A DNA stretch of 64,000 bases, taken from Flagellimonas sp. MMG031 (GTDB taxonomy: Bacteria; Bacteroidota; Bacteroidia; Flavobacteriales; Flavobacteriaceae). Position numbers and translations under genes: made by a program. Each line of letters begins with the position of its first letter. Position 1 is the first letter of the stretch. The notes below the pieces were generated by a model. It saw only the letters and a list, made by a program, of their open reading frames with translations. It had not been told where the DNA came from and made no database searches. Shown piece by piece: positions 1 through 9,277 of the stretch. The DNA lies in assembly GCF_040112705.1 (NCBI RefSeq), contig NZ_CP157804.1, forward strand, positions 2,412,001 to 2,476,000. The letters run 5' to 3'.

Positions 1-501
1 GTAAAGCCCTGCACCAACCTGGGGCCTAAGCCTATTGTCCACATTCGACTGAAAAAAGGGGTCAGACTGTTCAGATAATGTAAGCCTTGTGTAATCGATA
101 TCCAAAACGTCCATACCTGCTTTTAAACCAAATGCCAATTTATAATTATATGACAGATTGATTGAATATGAGTAATCTGCCGTTATGTTTGACTCCATCG
201 CGGGACCAATTTTGTCATAGACTATGGAAAGGCCTAGCCCCATATTATCATACAAGCCTATTGGGGAGTTTACCGTGAAGGTTCCCGTTTCAGGGGAACC
301 ATCCAATCCAACCCATTGTGTCCTACCCAAGAAGCCAAAACTCAGTACTTCCCTAGATCCTGCGTAGGCAGGATTGATTACCTGTGTATTATACATGTAC
401 TGGGTAAATTGGGGGTCTTGCTGCCCATAGGAGGTTATTATGGCTGAGAGAAACGTCAATGCCACTAAGCAATGGTTCCTATTTATTTTAAGATTCGTCA
501 T
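1..501 (-). CDS. PorP/SprF family type IX secretion outer-membrane protein (partial)
   Basis: The gene begins with ATG at 501 on the minus strand and runs off the left edge; 167 codons are visible. The N-terminus is a signal peptide ending near SYGQQ, followed by the family hallmark QDPQFTQYMYN...INPAYAG at about residues 28-49 and alternating beta-strand segments typical of this 14-strand barrel family. PorP/SprF proteins sit in the outer membrane and act with the type IX secretion machinery, often one per cell-surface protein carrying a type B (gliding-type) C-terminal domain. That arrangement is seen here: the gene starts 44 bases after the stop of the giant type B cargo gene and is probably cotranscribed with it. 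Family membership is clear; which family paralogue it is (PorP, SprF or an accessory copy) is inferred to be the accessory type from the context. Confidence 0.9.
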   Translation of the reverse strand, partial: MTNLKINRNHCLVALTFLSAIITSYGQQDPQFTQYMYNTQVINPAYAGSREVLSFGFLGRTQWVGLDGSPETGTFTVNSPIGLYDNMGLGLSIVYDKIGPAMESNITADYSYSINLSYNYKLAFGLKAGMDVLDIDYTRLTLSEQSDPFFQSNVDNRLRPQVGAGLY

Positions 502-545
502 CCTCATTACTATTCTTGGTTCTTTATTGTGATTTTGTTTTGGTC

Positions 546-3500
546 TTAATTGTGGTTGATATAGAGATATCCTGTATAACTTTCTTCACCTGGATTTTCT
601 GTGCCTGTAAAGGTTAGGATATAGAAATAGGTTCCGCTCGGGAGTTCCCTATCCTGCTGCAAAGTGGCCCTTCCCTCAGAAATTCCATAAAACAGATTGT
701 TTCCTTGTCCGTATCCATCTACTTCGTATACCTGAACACCCCAGCGATTGAAAATCTTCAAGTTGTTGTTTGGATAGTTTTCGATGCCTAAGATTCTGAA
801 GAAATCATTAAATCCATCTCCGTTGGGTGTAATACCATTGAAGATCTGGAACCCTATAGCTCCACCATCTGAACACGCATTGTTTGGAATGGTAATTTCT
901 GTTGGATCATCCTCGGTATAGCTATTATTGTCGGATAGGTCCTGAAGTTGGAAATCAAAACCAACAATATCACCGACCACGGTAGCTTGGTTAATAAATA
1001 CACCTGTATCAATATCTGTTTGCGTTAGACTATAGGAGAATTCGTAGGTCCACGTTTCTCCAGACGACAGTATACCATCTTCATTTTCATCACTGTTTTC
1101 TATAGGGCCGGAAATAACGCCGCCCAATAACCCATCGGTGAGTACCACATTTTCTACATTCCCAATACCACCGTTTAACACGGTGAAGGTGAATCCGATG
1201 GTGTCCACACAGTTGTCGTTATTGCTGTCCAACAACGTGGCTTGCTTTATAAGGCCAATGCCATTAAGGCCGTCACCATCGCCGCCATCTCCTCCGTTAC
1301 TACCATCAGTGCAAGCATCGTTGGGAACAGCAATTTCTGTAGGTTCATTTTCCAAAAAGCTATCATCATCGGAAAAATCAAACACTTCAAAGTCAAAGCC
1401 CAATGGTTCGGCAGTTACTGTCGCTTGATTGAGGACAGCTCCATTATCAACATCCTGTTGGGTAATAGCGTACAAAGCTTGGTACGTCCAAGTCTCTCCT
1501 ACGGAAAGTATACCATCATTATTAATGTCAGTATCATTTACTGGGCCACTAATTTCACCGTCTATCAGAGGGTCTATCAATACCACAGTGTCCAAGTCTG
1601 CACCACCATTATTGGTAACGGTAAATGTGTACAAGATGCTCTCTACGCATTCATCGTCGTTGATATCGGCCAAAGCTCCTTCTTTGATGAGACTAATGCT
1701 GGCACTTCCTTCGGTACAGGTGTCATCCGTTACGGGGGTTCTTGTGGGATTATCTTCCAAGAAATTGTCATCATCTGAAAAGTCCGACACTTCTAGGTCA
1801 AAATTGATTCGTTGGGCGGTTACAATGGCTTGATTTATCACAGCCCCATTATCGATATCATTTTGTGTGATGGCATATACGGCTTCATAGGTCCATGTCT
1901 CCCCTATCGATAGGACACCGTCATTGTTCTCATCCGTACCATCTACAGGTCCAGGAATTTCACCATCAAACAAGGAATCTTCCAAAATAACCTCATCAAG
2001 GTCAAAGGCACCGTTGTTGGTAATGGTAAAAGTGTAGAGAATACTTTCCAAACAGCCGTCACCATTGACATCAATCAGAACTCCCTCCTTTATCATGGCG
2101 ATACTGGCCACACCATCGGTACAGGCGTCGTCTGGAACTGGGGTTCTGGTAGGTTCGTTCTCCAGTAAATTGTCATCATCGGACAAATCAAACACCTGAA
2201 GCTCAAAATTGATCCGTTCTGCCGTAACAGTGGCTTGGTTAATCACGGCACCATTGTCAATATCTTCTTGTTCAAGCGCATACACAGCTTCGTAGGTCCA
2301 GGTTTCGCCAACAGAAAGTATATTGTCGTTATTAACATCGGTACCATCTACTGGTCCTGGTATCGGACCTCCGAACAGTGGATCTTCCAAGTTTACTTCG
2401 TCAAGGTCGAAAGCTCCGTTGTTGGTAACAGTAAAGGTGTAGAGAATGCTATCTATACAACCATCACCAGTGGCATCTATCAAAACACCTTCTTTGATCA
2501 ATCCTATGCTTGCTGTTCCGTCGGTACAGGCATCATCCGGGACAGGCGTTCTAGTGGGCTCGTCCTCTAGAAGACTGTCGTCATCGGAAAGGTCAAAAAC
2601 TTGGCTGTCGAAGCCTACCGGCTCAGCAGTCACAGTAGCTTGATTGATTACGGCTGCATTGTCAATATCTTCTTGTGTGATGCCATGCAAGGCTTCGTAG
2701 GTCCAGGTTTCGCCAACAGAGAGAATACCATCATCATTCGTATCTGTTCCCGCCAATGGTCCTGGTATCGGACCTCCGAACAATGGATCTTCTAAGCTTA
2801 CCTCATCCAAATCTATTCCTCCTGTATTGGTTACGGTGAAGGTGTAGAGAATACTTTCTATACAACCGTCGCCATTGTTATCTACCAATACACCCTGCTT
2901 GATCAGCCCAATCGCTGCGCCGTCTGTGCAAGCATCATCAGGAACAGGAGTTCTAGTGGGTTCGTCCTCAAAGAGGTTGTCATCGTCCGAAAGGTCTTGA
3001 ACCATGACATTTCCAACGGTATACCCGGTTACAGTAGCTTGATTTACTACGGCTGCATTATCGATATCTTGTTGGGTAATGGCATACAATGCCTCATAGG
3101 TCCAAGATTCATTTACAGAAAGGATACCATCATTGTTTACGTCTGTTCCATCTATTGGCCCAGGAATATTGCCTCCAAACAAGGGATCTTCCAAGGTAAT
3201 CTCGTCAAGATCTGCGTTTCCGGTATTGGTAACTGTAAAGGTGTATAAAATACTTTCTAAACAGCCATCTTCATTGACATCAACAACCACACCTTCTTTA
3301 ATGAGTCCTATATTTGGTACTTGGCACTGGGTCAAGTCGACTACGGTAGGGTCATCTTCCAATAAGCTATCGTCATCAGAAAGGTCAGTAAGGATGATAT
3401 CTGGTTCGTTCAATACAGTTGCACTAACTTCGGCTTGATTTATGACCGAACCGTTTGCAATATCTGATGGTTGGATTGGATAGGCACTAGTAAATAACCA

Positions 3501-5045
3501 GACTTCATCAGATTCCATTTGGCTATTACTATTGTCGTCACCAGCAACTAAGTCTATCGGAACACCCTCCAACAAGGGATCCGTAATGGTAATATTTTCT
3601 AAGGTTTCGCCGCTAACATTGGTAACGGAAAAAGTGTACAGCACAAAATTGCACCCTGCACCTGCATCAACATCATTTACTGCAAAACCAGTTTTAATAA
3701 GGGCAATACCAAAATTTGCTTGGCAATCGGCAAGGCTTATGATTGTTGAATCGTCTTCTAATATGCTATCATCATCCGATAAATCTGATACGGTGTTAAG
3801 AGGTTCGCCTTCTACATGGGCGGACACCTCGGCTTGGTTAACTACCTGACCGTTTAAAATGTCGGATGCCGTAATATCATAGATAGCGAAATACGACCAG
3901 CTTTCATCTATATCCAACAAATCATTATCGTTATCGTCACCAGAAAGATAAGTAGGTGTGTCCCCATTTAATAAGGGGTCTACTATCGAAACGTTTTGTA
4001 GGGGTTGCGGTCCTACATTGGTTACGGTGAAAGAATAAAGGACATAGTTACAGCCAGTTCCGGCATCAATATCCTCAATGGCAATACCTGTTTTGACCAA
4101 TGCAATGTCACCTTGGCATTGGGTAAGATCTATCACGGTAGCTTCATCTTCGGAGTAACTATCATTATCCGATAAATCGGAAACCGATGTACCAAAGCCT
4201 TGTATATCCGCAGTGACTTCGGCCTGGTTCACTACCTGACCATTATTGATATCCTCGGGAGTGATATCGTAAAGAACGGCATATTGCCATACTTCGTCGG
4301 TGTCCAAAAAAGTATCCCCATTGGTATCCCCAGCAATTGGACCCGCTATTGGGTCCACCCCAATAAGTGGATCAATAAGTTCCACATTCTCCAGAACTTG
4401 CCCACCTTCGTTGCTCACCAAAAATGTGTAGAGGACAAAATTACATCCAGGGCCAGCATCGATGTCTTCAATGGCTACACCTGTTTTTATAAGTCCAATA
4501 TTGCCTTGGCAAAAACTAAGGTCCGTTACAGTTTCATCATCGGGATTTATTCCATCGTCATCTGAAAGATCAAATACTGTTACCCCTGGCTGTCCCTGAA
4601 CATCAGCTTCCACGTTGGCCTGGTTTGTAACAGACCCATTCACAATATCGGCTGGTTGAATGATGTAATTGGCCCGATAGATCCAGGTTTCCCCAGGATC
4701 CATTTCGCCAATAACATTGACATCACCTTCTGCTGGACCTGCCACAAGTCCTCCCAAGGAAGGGTCAGTAAGCTGAACTCCAGTAAGTATCTCCCCATTG
4801 GTACTGGTATTGGTCACTGTAAAGGTGTACTCAATAATGGCACAACCATTTTCTGATCCAGTGGCATCTCTTGCTACACCAGTTTTTATAAGTAATATGG
4901 AAGGTACAAATAGTTCGTTTTCGATTGAGTTACGGTTAGCCCTTAGTATGCCAGTCGCAACAAGCATAAGCACTAAAGCAACCGCAACAATTGTGTTACG
5001 TTTGATTATTGACACAAGTAGGTTTTTTGAATCATGGTTTTTCAT
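546..5045 (-). CDS. Giant ten-repeat surface protein with T9SS type B sorting domain
   Basis: Predicted 1499-residue exported protein. Residues 17-37 form a hydrophobic export signal. From about residue 49 there are ten tandem domains of about 130 residues, each opening with a motif such as IGLIKxG and containing YTFTVTN, DPL, GETWTY and DLSDDD; this is the DUF11/DUF7507 conserved-repeat type, an Ig-like fold found in bacterial surface proteins. Domains 1-4 carry a DIDAGxGCN opening; domains 5-10 carry DxNxDGC and DxNxDGIL acidic loops that look calcium-binding. Residues 1397-1499 (NGITPNGDGFNDFF ... FNRWGVQVYE) match the gliding-motility-associated C-terminal domain (TIGR04131), the type B signal for T9SS export. 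Likely an adhesin or filament-like surface protein, delivered through the machinery with the PorP/SprF protein encoded next. Substrate or ligand unknown. Confidence 0.88.
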   Translation of the reverse strand: MKNHDSKNLLVSIIKRNTIVAVALVLMLVATGILRANRNSIENELFVPSILLIKTGVARDATGSENGCAIIEYTFTVTNTSTNGEILTGVQLTDPSLGGLVAGPAEGDVNVIGEMDPGETWIYRANYIIQPADIVNGSVTNQANVEADVQGQPGVTVFDLSDDDGINPDDETVTDLSFCQGNIGLIKTGVAIEDIDAGPGCNFVLYTFLVSNEGGQVLENVELIDPLIGVDPIAGPIAGDTNGDTFLDTDEVWQYAVLYDITPEDINNGQVVNQAEVTADIQGFGTSVSDLSDNDSYSEDEATVIDLTQCQGDIALVKTGIAIEDIDAGTGCNYVLYSFTVTNVGPQPLQNVSIVDPLLNGDTPTYLSGDDNDNDLLDIDESWSYFAIYDITASDILNGQVVNQAEVSAHVEGEPLNTVSDLSDDDSILEDDSTIISLADCQANFGIALIKTGFAVNDVDAGAGCNFVLYTFSVTNVSGETLENITITDPLLEGVPIDLVAGDDNSNSQMESDEVWLFTSAYPIQPSDIANGSVINQAEVSATVLNEPDIILTDLSDDDSLLEDDPTVVDLTQCQVPNIGLIKEGVVVDVNEDGCLESILYTFTVTNTGNADLDEITLEDPLFGGNIPGPIDGTDVNNDGILSVNESWTYEALYAITQQDIDNAAVVNQATVTGYTVGNVMVQDLSDDDNLFEDEPTRTPVPDDACTDGAAIGLIKQGVLVDNNGDGCIESILYTFTVTNTGGIDLDEVSLEDPLFGGPIPGPLAGTDTNDDGILSVGETWTYEALHGITQEDIDNAAVINQATVTAEPVGFDSQVFDLSDDDSLLEDEPTRTPVPDDACTDGTASIGLIKEGVLIDATGDGCIDSILYTFTVTNNGAFDLDEVNLEDPLFGGPIPGPVDGTDVNNDNILSVGETWTYEAVYALEQEDIDNGAVINQATVTAERINFELQVFDLSDDDNLLENEPTRTPVPDDACTDGVASIAMIKEGVLIDVNGDGCLESILYTFTITNNGAFDLDEVILEDSLFDGEIPGPVDGTDENNDGVLSIGETWTYEAVYAITQNDIDNGAVINQAIVTAQRINFDLEVSDFSDDDNFLEDNPTRTPVTDDTCTEGSASISLIKEGALADINDDECVESILYTFTVTNNGGADLDTVVLIDPLIDGEISGPVNDTDINNDGILSVGETWTYQALYAITQQDVDNGAVLNQATVTAEPLGFDFEVFDFSDDDSFLENEPTEIAVPNDACTDGSNGGDGGDGDGLNGIGLIKQATLLDSNNDNCVDTIGFTFTVLNGGIGNVENVVLTDGLLGGVISGPIENSDENEDGILSSGETWTYEFSYSLTQTDIDTGVFINQATVVGDIVGFDFQLQDLSDNNSYTEDDPTEITIPNNACSDGGAIGFQIFNGITPNGDGFNDFFRILGIENYPNNNLKIFNRWGVQVYEVDGYGQGNNLFYGISEGRATLQQDRELPSGTYFYILTFTGTENPGEESYTGYLYINHN
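1600..4990 (-). repeat. Ten tandem coding repeats of about 130 codons
   Basis: Ten consecutive DUF11-like repeats inside the giant surface-protein gene. At DNA level the copies encoding domains 5-9 (roughly 1600-3330) are the most alike, for example the recurring block that reads GAxACCTACCAGAA-like in reverse around each PTRTPVPDDACTDG junction. This similarity makes copy-number change by recombination plausible. Boundaries are approximate. Confidence 0.75.
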
Positions 5046-5195
5046 GGGTAGAACTTTTGAGCATGCAGAACAAAATGATTTGATTTAGCAGTAGGACATT
5101 TTTAAACTTCAAACCCACCCTAATTACTATGGGCGGAAGTATTTCAATTTCCCGCACAAAAGAAAGAAAACCATGGTTTTTTGAGGACACCAATT

Positions 5196-5246
5196 GACGG
5201 ATGCCCCTTTTGGATCAACGAATGCCCCTTCTGATCTGACGGATGC
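5196..5246. promoter_or_regulatory. Three direct repeats phased at 21 bp upstream of the giant surface-protein gene
   Basis: The motif RACGRATGC occurs at 5196-5204, 5217-5225 and 5238-5246, each start exactly 21 bases after the previous one; the first two copies are followed by CCCTT. The array lies 150-200 bases upstream of the start at 5045. Direct repeats spaced by two helical turns are the classic target form for LytTR-type response regulators, so an activator site is inferred; no LytTR gene lies in this window. The rest of the 5046-5388 gap shows no convincing gene. Confidence 0.5.
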
Positions 5247-5388
5247 GTTTTACAGCATCTAATTTGTAAGAATATAGATACAAAGAAGTGAAGCTAAATG
5301 GCATTTGTAGCAACTTCATTAAAAAGCAAATAAGAAAATTCGGATTACAAGTTATCCAGATAACACAATTGGATATCAACCATTAAGA

Positions 5389-8166
5389 TTAGAGCTTCTC
5401 CTTTAGATAGCCCGCTGTATACGAATCCGTGTTGCCCACAATTTCTTCTGGTGTGCCTTCCACTACCAAATGGCCGCCCAAGGCACCTCCTTCGGGACCC
5501 AAATCGATGATGTAATCGGCACATTTTACCAATTCCATATTGTGTTCGATAACAATGATGGAATGTCCCTTGGCTATAAGCTCATCAAAGGATTTGAGCA
5601 GTTTCTTGATATCATGAAAATGAAGTCCCGTAGTGGGCTCATCAAAAATGAAAAGTGCTTTTTCCTTCGTATGGCCCTTTACCAAAAAAGAAGCCAGTTT
5701 GATACGCTGCGCCTCTCCACCGGAAAGGGTAGAGGAGGACTGCCCCAAGGCTACATAACCCAAACCTACATCTTGCAAGGGCTTCAATTTGGTAACGATT
5801 TTATCCTGTTGATGGTCTGAAAAGTGGGCAATGGCCTCATCAATGGTCAAATTCAGGATGTCATCTATATTTTTGCCTTCAAACTGGACTTCCAAAATGT
5901 CTTTTTTGAAGCGTTTGCCACCACAGGCATCACACTCTAAATGCACATCGGCCATAAATTGCATTTCTACAGTGATTTCTCCCTCTCCCTTGCACTTTTC
6001 ACATCGACCCCCATCCACATTGAACGAAAAATGTTTGGCCTGATATCCTCGGAGTTTACTCAGTTTTTGCGATGCAAAGAGGCTTCGGATATCGTCGTAT
6101 GCCTTAATATAGGTCACGGGATTGGACCGCGATGAACGCCCGATTGGGTTTTGGTCCACAAATTCCACATGCTTGATATGGCTATACTTGCCTTCCATGG
6201 CTGTAAATTGCCCTGCTTTTTCACCATACCCTCCTGTTTCCTTTAAAATGGATGGGTAGACTATCTTTTTCACCAAGGTACTTTTGCCGCTCCCTGATAC
6301 GCCAGTGACCACCGTCAACATATTTAAAGGAAAGGTCACATCAATATTTTTGAGGTTGTTTTCCCGTGCTCCTTTTATTTGAATGTAATGTTTTGAAGTT
6401 CTGCGCTCTGTCGGAACAGGAATCTCCATCTTTCCGTTCAAATATTGCGCCGTTAAAGAATCTGAAGTAAGGATACGTTCCCAATTGCCCGTAGCGACTA
6501 CTTTTCCGCCCAATGTACCTGCTTCTGGACCAATATCGATGATTTCATCGGCGGCTTGCATAATGTCCTCATCGTGCTCCACCACAATTACGGTATTTCC
6601 CAAATCTCGCAGTGATTTTAGCACACCTATCAAATTTTCGGTATCCTTGGGATGGAGACCGATACTGGGTTCGTCCAAAATATACATGGAACCGACCAAA
6701 CTACTTCCCAACGACGTGGCCAAATTGATACGTTGACTTTCTCCACCGGATAGCGTATTGGATTTTCGGTTGAGGGTCAGATAGCTCAGTCCTACCTTGT
6801 CCAAGAAATCCAAACGGGTGGTGATTTCCTTGAGCAATCTACTGGCTACAGCGGTATCGTGTTCGCTAAGTTGTATTTCTTGAAAAAACAGCATCAATTC
6901 TTTGATGGGCAGTTCGATAAGTTCCGAAATGGATTTTCCGCCCACTTTCACGTAGTCGGCTTCTTTTCGGAGCCGTTTTCCTTTACAAACGGAACACCTT
7001 GTTTTTCCACGGTAGCGCGATAGCATCACCCGGTTCTGGATTTTATAGCTTTTTTCCTCCAGTTGCTCAAAAAACTTATGGATTCCTATAAAATGGTCGT
7101 TCCCGTCCCAAACCAATTGTTTTTGTTCCTCCGTTAGCTGAAACCATGGCTTGTGGATAGGAAAATCAAATTTATAGGCTGCATTCACCAATTGGTCGCG
7201 GTACCAGCCCATACTATCGCCACGCCAAGGGAAAATCGCATTCTCGTAGACGGATAAGGCGGTGTTGGGAATCACCAAATCTTCATCAATACCAATTACA
7301 TCACCATAGCCCTCACATTTGGGGCAGGCCCCGTAGGGATTGTTAAAACTGAACAAGTGGACATTGGGCTCCAAAAACTTCATCCCATCCAACTCAAACT
7401 GATTACTGAAGGTTTTGGTTTCTCCCGTTTGAAGGTTCTCGATGGCACATTCGCCCTTACCTTCAAAAAAGGCATTGTCTACCGCATTGGCCAATCGATT
7501 GTAGAAATCCTCATCATCTTTTACAATGATACGGTCCACCACCAAATGAAAAGTTTTGCCAATGTCCTTTGGCGCCTCATCTATTCGAATGACTTCTCCA
7601 TTATATTTTATACGTGCGTAGCCTTGTTTGGAGAAAAGTTCCAAGGATTTGAGAGTTTCCCTATCTTCTGAAATGGTTATGGGAGCCAACAGCAGCAATT
7701 TCTCCCTTTCGTTCAATCCTTTAATATGATTGATGACATCGGTGACCGTATGCTTTTTCACCTCTTTGCCAGAAATGGGGGAGATGGTCTTCCCGATACG
7801 GGCATACAACAGTTTCAGATAATCATAAATCTCTGTTGTGGTGCCAACCGTAGATCTTGGGTTGGTGGAATTTACTTTTTGTTCTATGGCAATGGCAGGG
7901 GCTATACCTTTAATATAGTCAACCTTGGGTTTGTCCAACTTCCCCAAAAATTGGCGTGCGTAGGAGGATAGGCTTTCCACATATCTGCGCTGTCCTTCGG
8001 CATAGAGCGTGTCAAAAGCAAGGCTGGACTTGCCCGAACCGGATAAACCAGTGATTACCACCAATTTATTACGTGGAATAACAACATCAATATCTTTAAG
8101 GTTGTGCAGTTTGGCACCTTTTATGATAATATTTTGTTTGGGATCGACGTTTATATTGACTGCCAT
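5389..8166 (-). CDS. uvrA: Excinuclease ABC subunit A
   Basis: UvrA recognises bulky DNA lesions with UvrB and starts nucleotide excision repair in the cytoplasm. The 925-residue product has the full duplicated ABC ATPase plan: Walker A motifs GLSGSGKSS (residues 40-48) and GVSGSGKST (about 619-627), ABC signatures LSGGESQR (about 471) and LSGGEAQR (about 810), and zinc-finger cysteine pairs CPKC (about 280), CSVC (about 393) and CEKC...CDAC (about 720-750). Length is close to the family norm. It is monocistronic as far as can be seen, with a 252-base divergent gap to the sigma-factor gene. Flavobacteria often have a second UvrA-like gene, so a paralogue elsewhere cannot be excluded. Confidence 0.95.
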   Translation of the reverse strand: MAVNINVDPKQNIIIKGAKLHNLKDIDVVIPRNKLVVITGLSGSGKSSLAFDTLYAEGQRRYVESLSSYARQFLGKLDKPKVDYIKGIAPAIAIEQKVNSTNPRSTVGTTTEIYDYLKLLYARIGKTISPISGKEVKKHTVTDVINHIKGLNEREKLLLLAPITISEDRETLKSLELFSKQGYARIKYNGEVIRIDEAPKDIGKTFHLVVDRIIVKDDEDFYNRLANAVDNAFFEGKGECAIENLQTGETKTFSNQFELDGMKFLEPNVHLFSFNNPYGACPKCEGYGDVIGIDEDLVIPNTALSVYENAIFPWRGDSMGWYRDQLVNAAYKFDFPIHKPWFQLTEEQKQLVWDGNDHFIGIHKFFEQLEEKSYKIQNRVMLSRYRGKTRCSVCKGKRLRKEADYVKVGGKSISELIELPIKELMLFFQEIQLSEHDTAVASRLLKEITTRLDFLDKVGLSYLTLNRKSNTLSGGESQRINLATSLGSSLVGSMYILDEPSIGLHPKDTENLIGVLKSLRDLGNTVIVVEHDEDIMQAADEIIDIGPEAGTLGGKVVATGNWERILTSDSLTAQYLNGKMEIPVPTERRTSKHYIQIKGARENNLKNIDVTFPLNMLTVVTGVSGSGKSTLVKKIVYPSILKETGGYGEKAGQFTAMEGKYSHIKHVEFVDQNPIGRSSRSNPVTYIKAYDDIRSLFASQKLSKLRGYQAKHFSFNVDGGRCEKCKGEGEITVEMQFMADVHLECDACGGKRFKKDILEVQFEGKNIDDILNLTIDEAIAHFSDHQQDKIVTKLKPLQDVGLGYVALGQSSSTLSGGEAQRIKLASFLVKGHTKEKALFIFDEPTTGLHFHDIKKLLKSFDELIAKGHSIIVIEHNMELVKCADYIIDLGPEGGALGGHLVVEGTPEEIVGNTDSYTAGYLKEKL

Positions 8167-8418
8167 TTGTTAAAATTAGGGTTTCAAAGATACGATACAC
8201 TGCACTTAATACGTATATTGCACCAGTTAACATATAAAAATCGTCAACTCACAACATAGATTTTTAGATCGCCTATCTATTGATCTATATTTGAAGTGTA
8301 ATTAAAATCCTGATAGGCCTATACAGAATAATTACTTTTTTAAAGATTAAAACTGAATAACCACTGTCTTCCTTGATTTAGGGAGGGCTGTGATTTTAAC
8401 CCAAAAAAAGTAATTTGT

Positions 8419-9003
8419 ATGGAACAGCTACAGATTAAAGACTCGATTTTAGTAAAGAATTATATTGACGGAGACGAAAAGGCTCTTGAAATACTGATCA
8501 ACAGGCACAACCAACGAATCACCAGCTTTATTTACAGCAAAGTTTTGGATAGGGATGTTGCAGAGGACATCTTCCAGGACACTTTTATCAAGGTCATCAA
8601 AACCTTGAAAAAAGGAAGATATAGCGAAGAAGGCAAATTTTTGCCTTGGGTGATGCGTATTGCGCACAACTTGGTCATCGACCACTTCCGCAAGAACAAG
8701 AGAATGCCCAAATTCGAGGGCAGCGATGACTTCAACATCTTTTCCGTAATCCACGATGAAAAGTTGAATGCCGAGAAGCAGATCATCAAAGATCAAATCG
8801 AAAGCGACCTGACCTTGTTGATCGATGAACTTCCGGACGATCAACGGGAAGTGCTCATCATGCGTATTTACAAGGATATGAGCTTTAAGGAGATATCCGA
8901 AAATACCAACGTTAGCATCAATACAGCCTTGGGTAGAATGCGTTACGCGCTCATCAATTTGAGAAAAATCGTAGAAAGAAAGAATATCGTTTTAACGAAT
9001 TAA
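8419..9003 (+). CDS. RNA polymerase ECF-family sigma factor
   Basis: A 194-residue sigma-70 family protein of the extracytoplasmic-function (RpoE-like) type. Region 2 covers about residues 12-90 with the core DIFQDTFIKVIK and LPWVMRIAHNLVIDHFRK; region 4, with the helix-turn-helix MSFKEISENTNVSINTALGR, covers about residues 130-185. It would redirect core RNA polymerase to a stress or envelope regulon. There is no anti-sigma gene with a transmembrane segment beside it; instead a 47-codon gene follows at 9081, which is a recurrent flavobacterial arrangement in my memory. The start ATG at 8419 has a TAATTTG box just upstream at 8411-8417. The regulon is unknown from this sequence. Confidence 0.9.
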   Translation: MEQLQIKDSILVKNYIDGDEKALEILINRHNQRITSFIYSKVLDRDVAEDIFQDTFIKVIKTLKKGRYSEEGKFLPWVMRIAHNLVIDHFRKNKRMPKFEGSDDFNIFSVIHDEKLNAEKQIIKDQIESDLTLLIDELPDDQREVLIMRIYKDMSFKEISENTNVSINTALGRMRYALINLRKIVERKNIVLTN

Positions 9004-9080
9004 TCGAGCAATACGTCGAAGCCTGCAATAATTCAATTCTAGCGTCGTTATATAATGGAAACAATTACTTACGCTAGAAT

Positions 9081-9224
9081 ATGGAAAACATTTACTCTGA
9101 AGAACAAAAATCCGTAAAAACGGTAAAAGCGAGTCAGAAAACTGTTGATTTCTTACTTAGCTTTTCAAAATCGATTCATGTAGTTGACTACAAAACGCAC
9201 CAGTTTGAAGTAACATTGAATTAA
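9081..9224 (+). CDS. Small 47-residue protein downstream of the ECF sigma factor
   Basis: An ATG at 9081 opens 47 codons ending at TAA 9222-9224; the product begins MENIYSEEQKSVKTVKASQK and continues with a hydrophobic-charged mix, without a membrane segment, signal peptide or cysteine. It lies 77 bases behind the sigma-factor gene on the same strand and ends just before a strong terminator (9244-9277), so the two are probably one transcript. Its sequence is balanced and lysine-rich like a real cytosolic protein. Function unknown; a role as a modulator of the sigma factor is only a guess from position. Confidence 0.6.
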   Translation: MENIYSEEQKSVKTVKASQKTVDFLLSFSKSIHVVDYKTHQFEVTLN

Positions 9225-9243
9225 TTTAAGGATCAAACTGACG

Positions 9244-9277
9244 AAAAGAGCCGCAATTAGCGGCTCTTTTTGTTTTT
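9244..9277. terminator. Bidirectional terminator overlapping the 3' end of nth
   Basis: An 11-bp perfect stem, AAAAGAGCCGC (9244-9254) with GCGGCTCTTTT (9260-9270), loop AATTA, followed on the plus strand by TTTTTGTTTTT. On the minus strand the same hairpin ends in CTTTTCGTC. The nth stop codon (9257-9259) lies in the loop, so the last codons of nth form one arm. Confidence 0.85.

Noticed and set aside
1138..5088. Several plus-strand open frames of 60-180 codons opposite the giant surface-protein gene.
   Set aside because: They repeat with the same period as the coding repeats on the minus strand and have low-complexity, shadow-like products.
8167..8418. Intergenic region between uvrA and the sigma-factor gene considered for a small RNA or gene.
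   Set aside because: AT-rich with no good frame, strong hairpin or terminator.
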